A stretch of DNA of 64,000 nucleotides from Oasisia sp. SBJ-2009 (Eukaryota; Annelida; Polychaeta; Sabellida; Siboglinidae): contig OZ024857.1 in NCBI GenBank assembly GCA_964017155.1, positions 508,201 through 572,200 of the forward strand. Reading direction: 5' to 3'. The notes beneath the pieces are model-generated. The model saw only the letters and a list, made by a program, of their open reading frames with translations, ran no database searches and was not told the origin of the DNA. This document shows positions 63,915-64,000 of this stretch, one piece after another. How positions within the stretch are numbered: position 1 is the first letter of the stretch; each line of letters opens with the position of its first letter. The translations under genes were made by a program, and so were the position numbers.

Positions 63915-64000
63915 TCAAGTATCAAATGTTGGCAAAAATACTGATATAATAGCAACATTGAGGTGGGTCTGACTTGTACATAAGTGCCAAATAGTGAAAT
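63915..64000. repeat. Partial unit at right window edge
   Basis: The first 86 bp of a unit carrying GGTGGGTCTGAC, which identifies it as the CCCATTG-type A2 unit expected next in the higher-order series (compare 57281). The array continues beyond the window. Confidence 0.9.

Larger units (their letters stand above)
1..64000. repeat. Satellite DNA array, ~504-bp dyad-symmetric unit
   Basis: The entire window is head-to-tail copies of one unit. The landmark TCAAGTATCAAATG (or a close variant) recurs 135 times, from 231 to 63915. Spacing is 502-504 bp for most units, 291 bp for 18 short units, and occasionally 499, 501, 508 or 510 bp. Length differences trace to small recurrent indels: CATCTTGCGC versus CATCTGCGC (-1), GCAGACTTTT versus GCAGATTTT (-1), CTGTCTTTTCG versus CTGTTTTTCG (-1), a 4-bp insertion in loop B, a 3-bp deletion in the right arm, and AT-run expansion. 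Indels are not multiples of three, every frame closes within a unit, and no unrelated sequence interrupts the array. This is typical of eukaryotic satellite DNA. I do not recognise the family. Neither edge of the array is in the window. Confidence 0.98.
58794..64000. repeat. Higher-order repeat, copy 3 (incomplete, four-unit block absent)
   Basis: The first nine units match copies 1 and 2 (504 x4, 508, 503, 291, 504, 291), but the series then goes directly to the GTTCTAG unit at 63411. The four-unit set seen at 46962-48551 and 55187-56776 is missing. It has (AT)6 instead of (AT)7, CGACCTGAAAAG at about 61240 where the others have CGACCTCAAAAG, and GCAAGTGTAGG rather than GCAAGCGTAGG. The window ends before the copy is complete. 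Confidence 0.88.

Noticed and set aside
1..64000. More than 120 open reading frames of 60-89 codons on both strands, for example 25556-25825 (+) and 25840-26088 (-), many sharing an Arg/Lys-rich stretch
   Set aside because: They recur with the repeat lattice and all close within a unit. They appear on both strands because the unit is an inverted repeat. Units differ by 1- and 2-bp indels without any sign of frame preservation. I therefore annotate no coding sequence.
1..64000. CRISPR array or bacterial repeat system
   Set aside because: Repeats are about 500 bp, spacers are not unique, and no cas-like gene or leader is present.
1..64000. CENP-B box as a sign of a centromere
   Set aside because: I looked for the pattern NTTCGNNNNANNCGGGN around the TTCG sites (TTTTCGACC, CTTCGCTTG) and found no match on inspection. 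Centromere function cannot be read from this sequence.
1..64000. Tandem ribosomal, 5S, tRNA or snRNA genes
   Set aside because: I recognised no conserved rRNA core or tRNA fold. The nearest B-box-like string, GGTCGAAAAG, does not fit the consensus.
1..64000. An active transposon, endogenous virus or other undescribed gene system within the array
   Set aside because: No stretch departs from the repeat lattice and no reading frame exceeds 89 codons, so there is no room for a transposase, polymerase or integrase.
1..64000. Telomeric repeats
   Set aside because: No runs of TTAGG, TTAGGG, TTAGGC or similar short motifs were found; isolated CTTAG strings are part of the unit.

Overview
The whole 64 kb is one tandem satellite-DNA array. 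I see no gene, RNA gene, intact mobile element or CRISPR array, and no unrelated sequence interrupting it. Using one landmark (the sequence TCAAGTATCAAATG or a close variant, taken here as the start of each unit) I count 135 copies: 134 complete units plus a partial unit at each end. Of these, 116 are full units, nearly all 502-504 bp (extremes 499-510), and 18 are short units of exactly 291 bp. G+C is about 38-40% by hand count of one unit. That unit holds 26 CpGs, against roughly 18 expected from its composition, so CpG is not depleted. A long, gene-free, higher-order satellite points to a eukaryotic chromosome (centromeric, pericentromeric, subtelomeric or sex-chromosome heterochromatin). 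The lack of CpG depletion weakly favours an invertebrate or another lineage with little germline CpG methylation. I cannot name the species.

Unit anatomy. Each full unit is built of two ~158-bp arms in inverted orientation (about 90% complementary by eye), separated alternately by loop A (~87 nt) and loop B (~101 nt). In the worked example the left arm is 50231-50388, loop A 50389-50475, the right arm 50476-50633 and loop B 50634-50734; the sum is 504. The array is therefore a chain of alternating inverted arms, and every arm can pair with its neighbour on either side. This explains why similar short reading frames appear on both strands; they are by-products and not genes. Short units arose by a 213-bp deletion that joins loop B to loop A across a shared CGTG and removes the whole left arm. 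All 18 share the same junction, so they descend from one event.

Layout. 1-27 kb: heterogeneous mixture with five short units, irregular blocks of 2.3, 2.8 and 4.3 kb between short units, and 2013-bp four-unit repeats. 27-42 kb: more homogeneous, with 795-bp short-plus-full modules, 1512-bp three-unit repeats and reused cassettes. 42.1-64 kb: an 18-unit higher-order repeat of 8225 bp (14 full plus 4 short units), present as two nearly identical copies and a third incomplete copy that lacks a four-unit (~1.59 kb) block. Two loop-A haplotypes (called A1 and A2 here) are interleaved throughout, and a few units are visible A1/A2 chimeras.

Working together. There are no genes to form a pathway. 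What the window records is satellite evolution: an inverted duplication that predates amplification, one founding deletion, then unequal exchange whose breakpoints can in places be bounded to a few tens of bases. The most interesting open possibilities are cruciform or hairpin formation, and double-stranded RNA if the array is transcribed. Both are inference.
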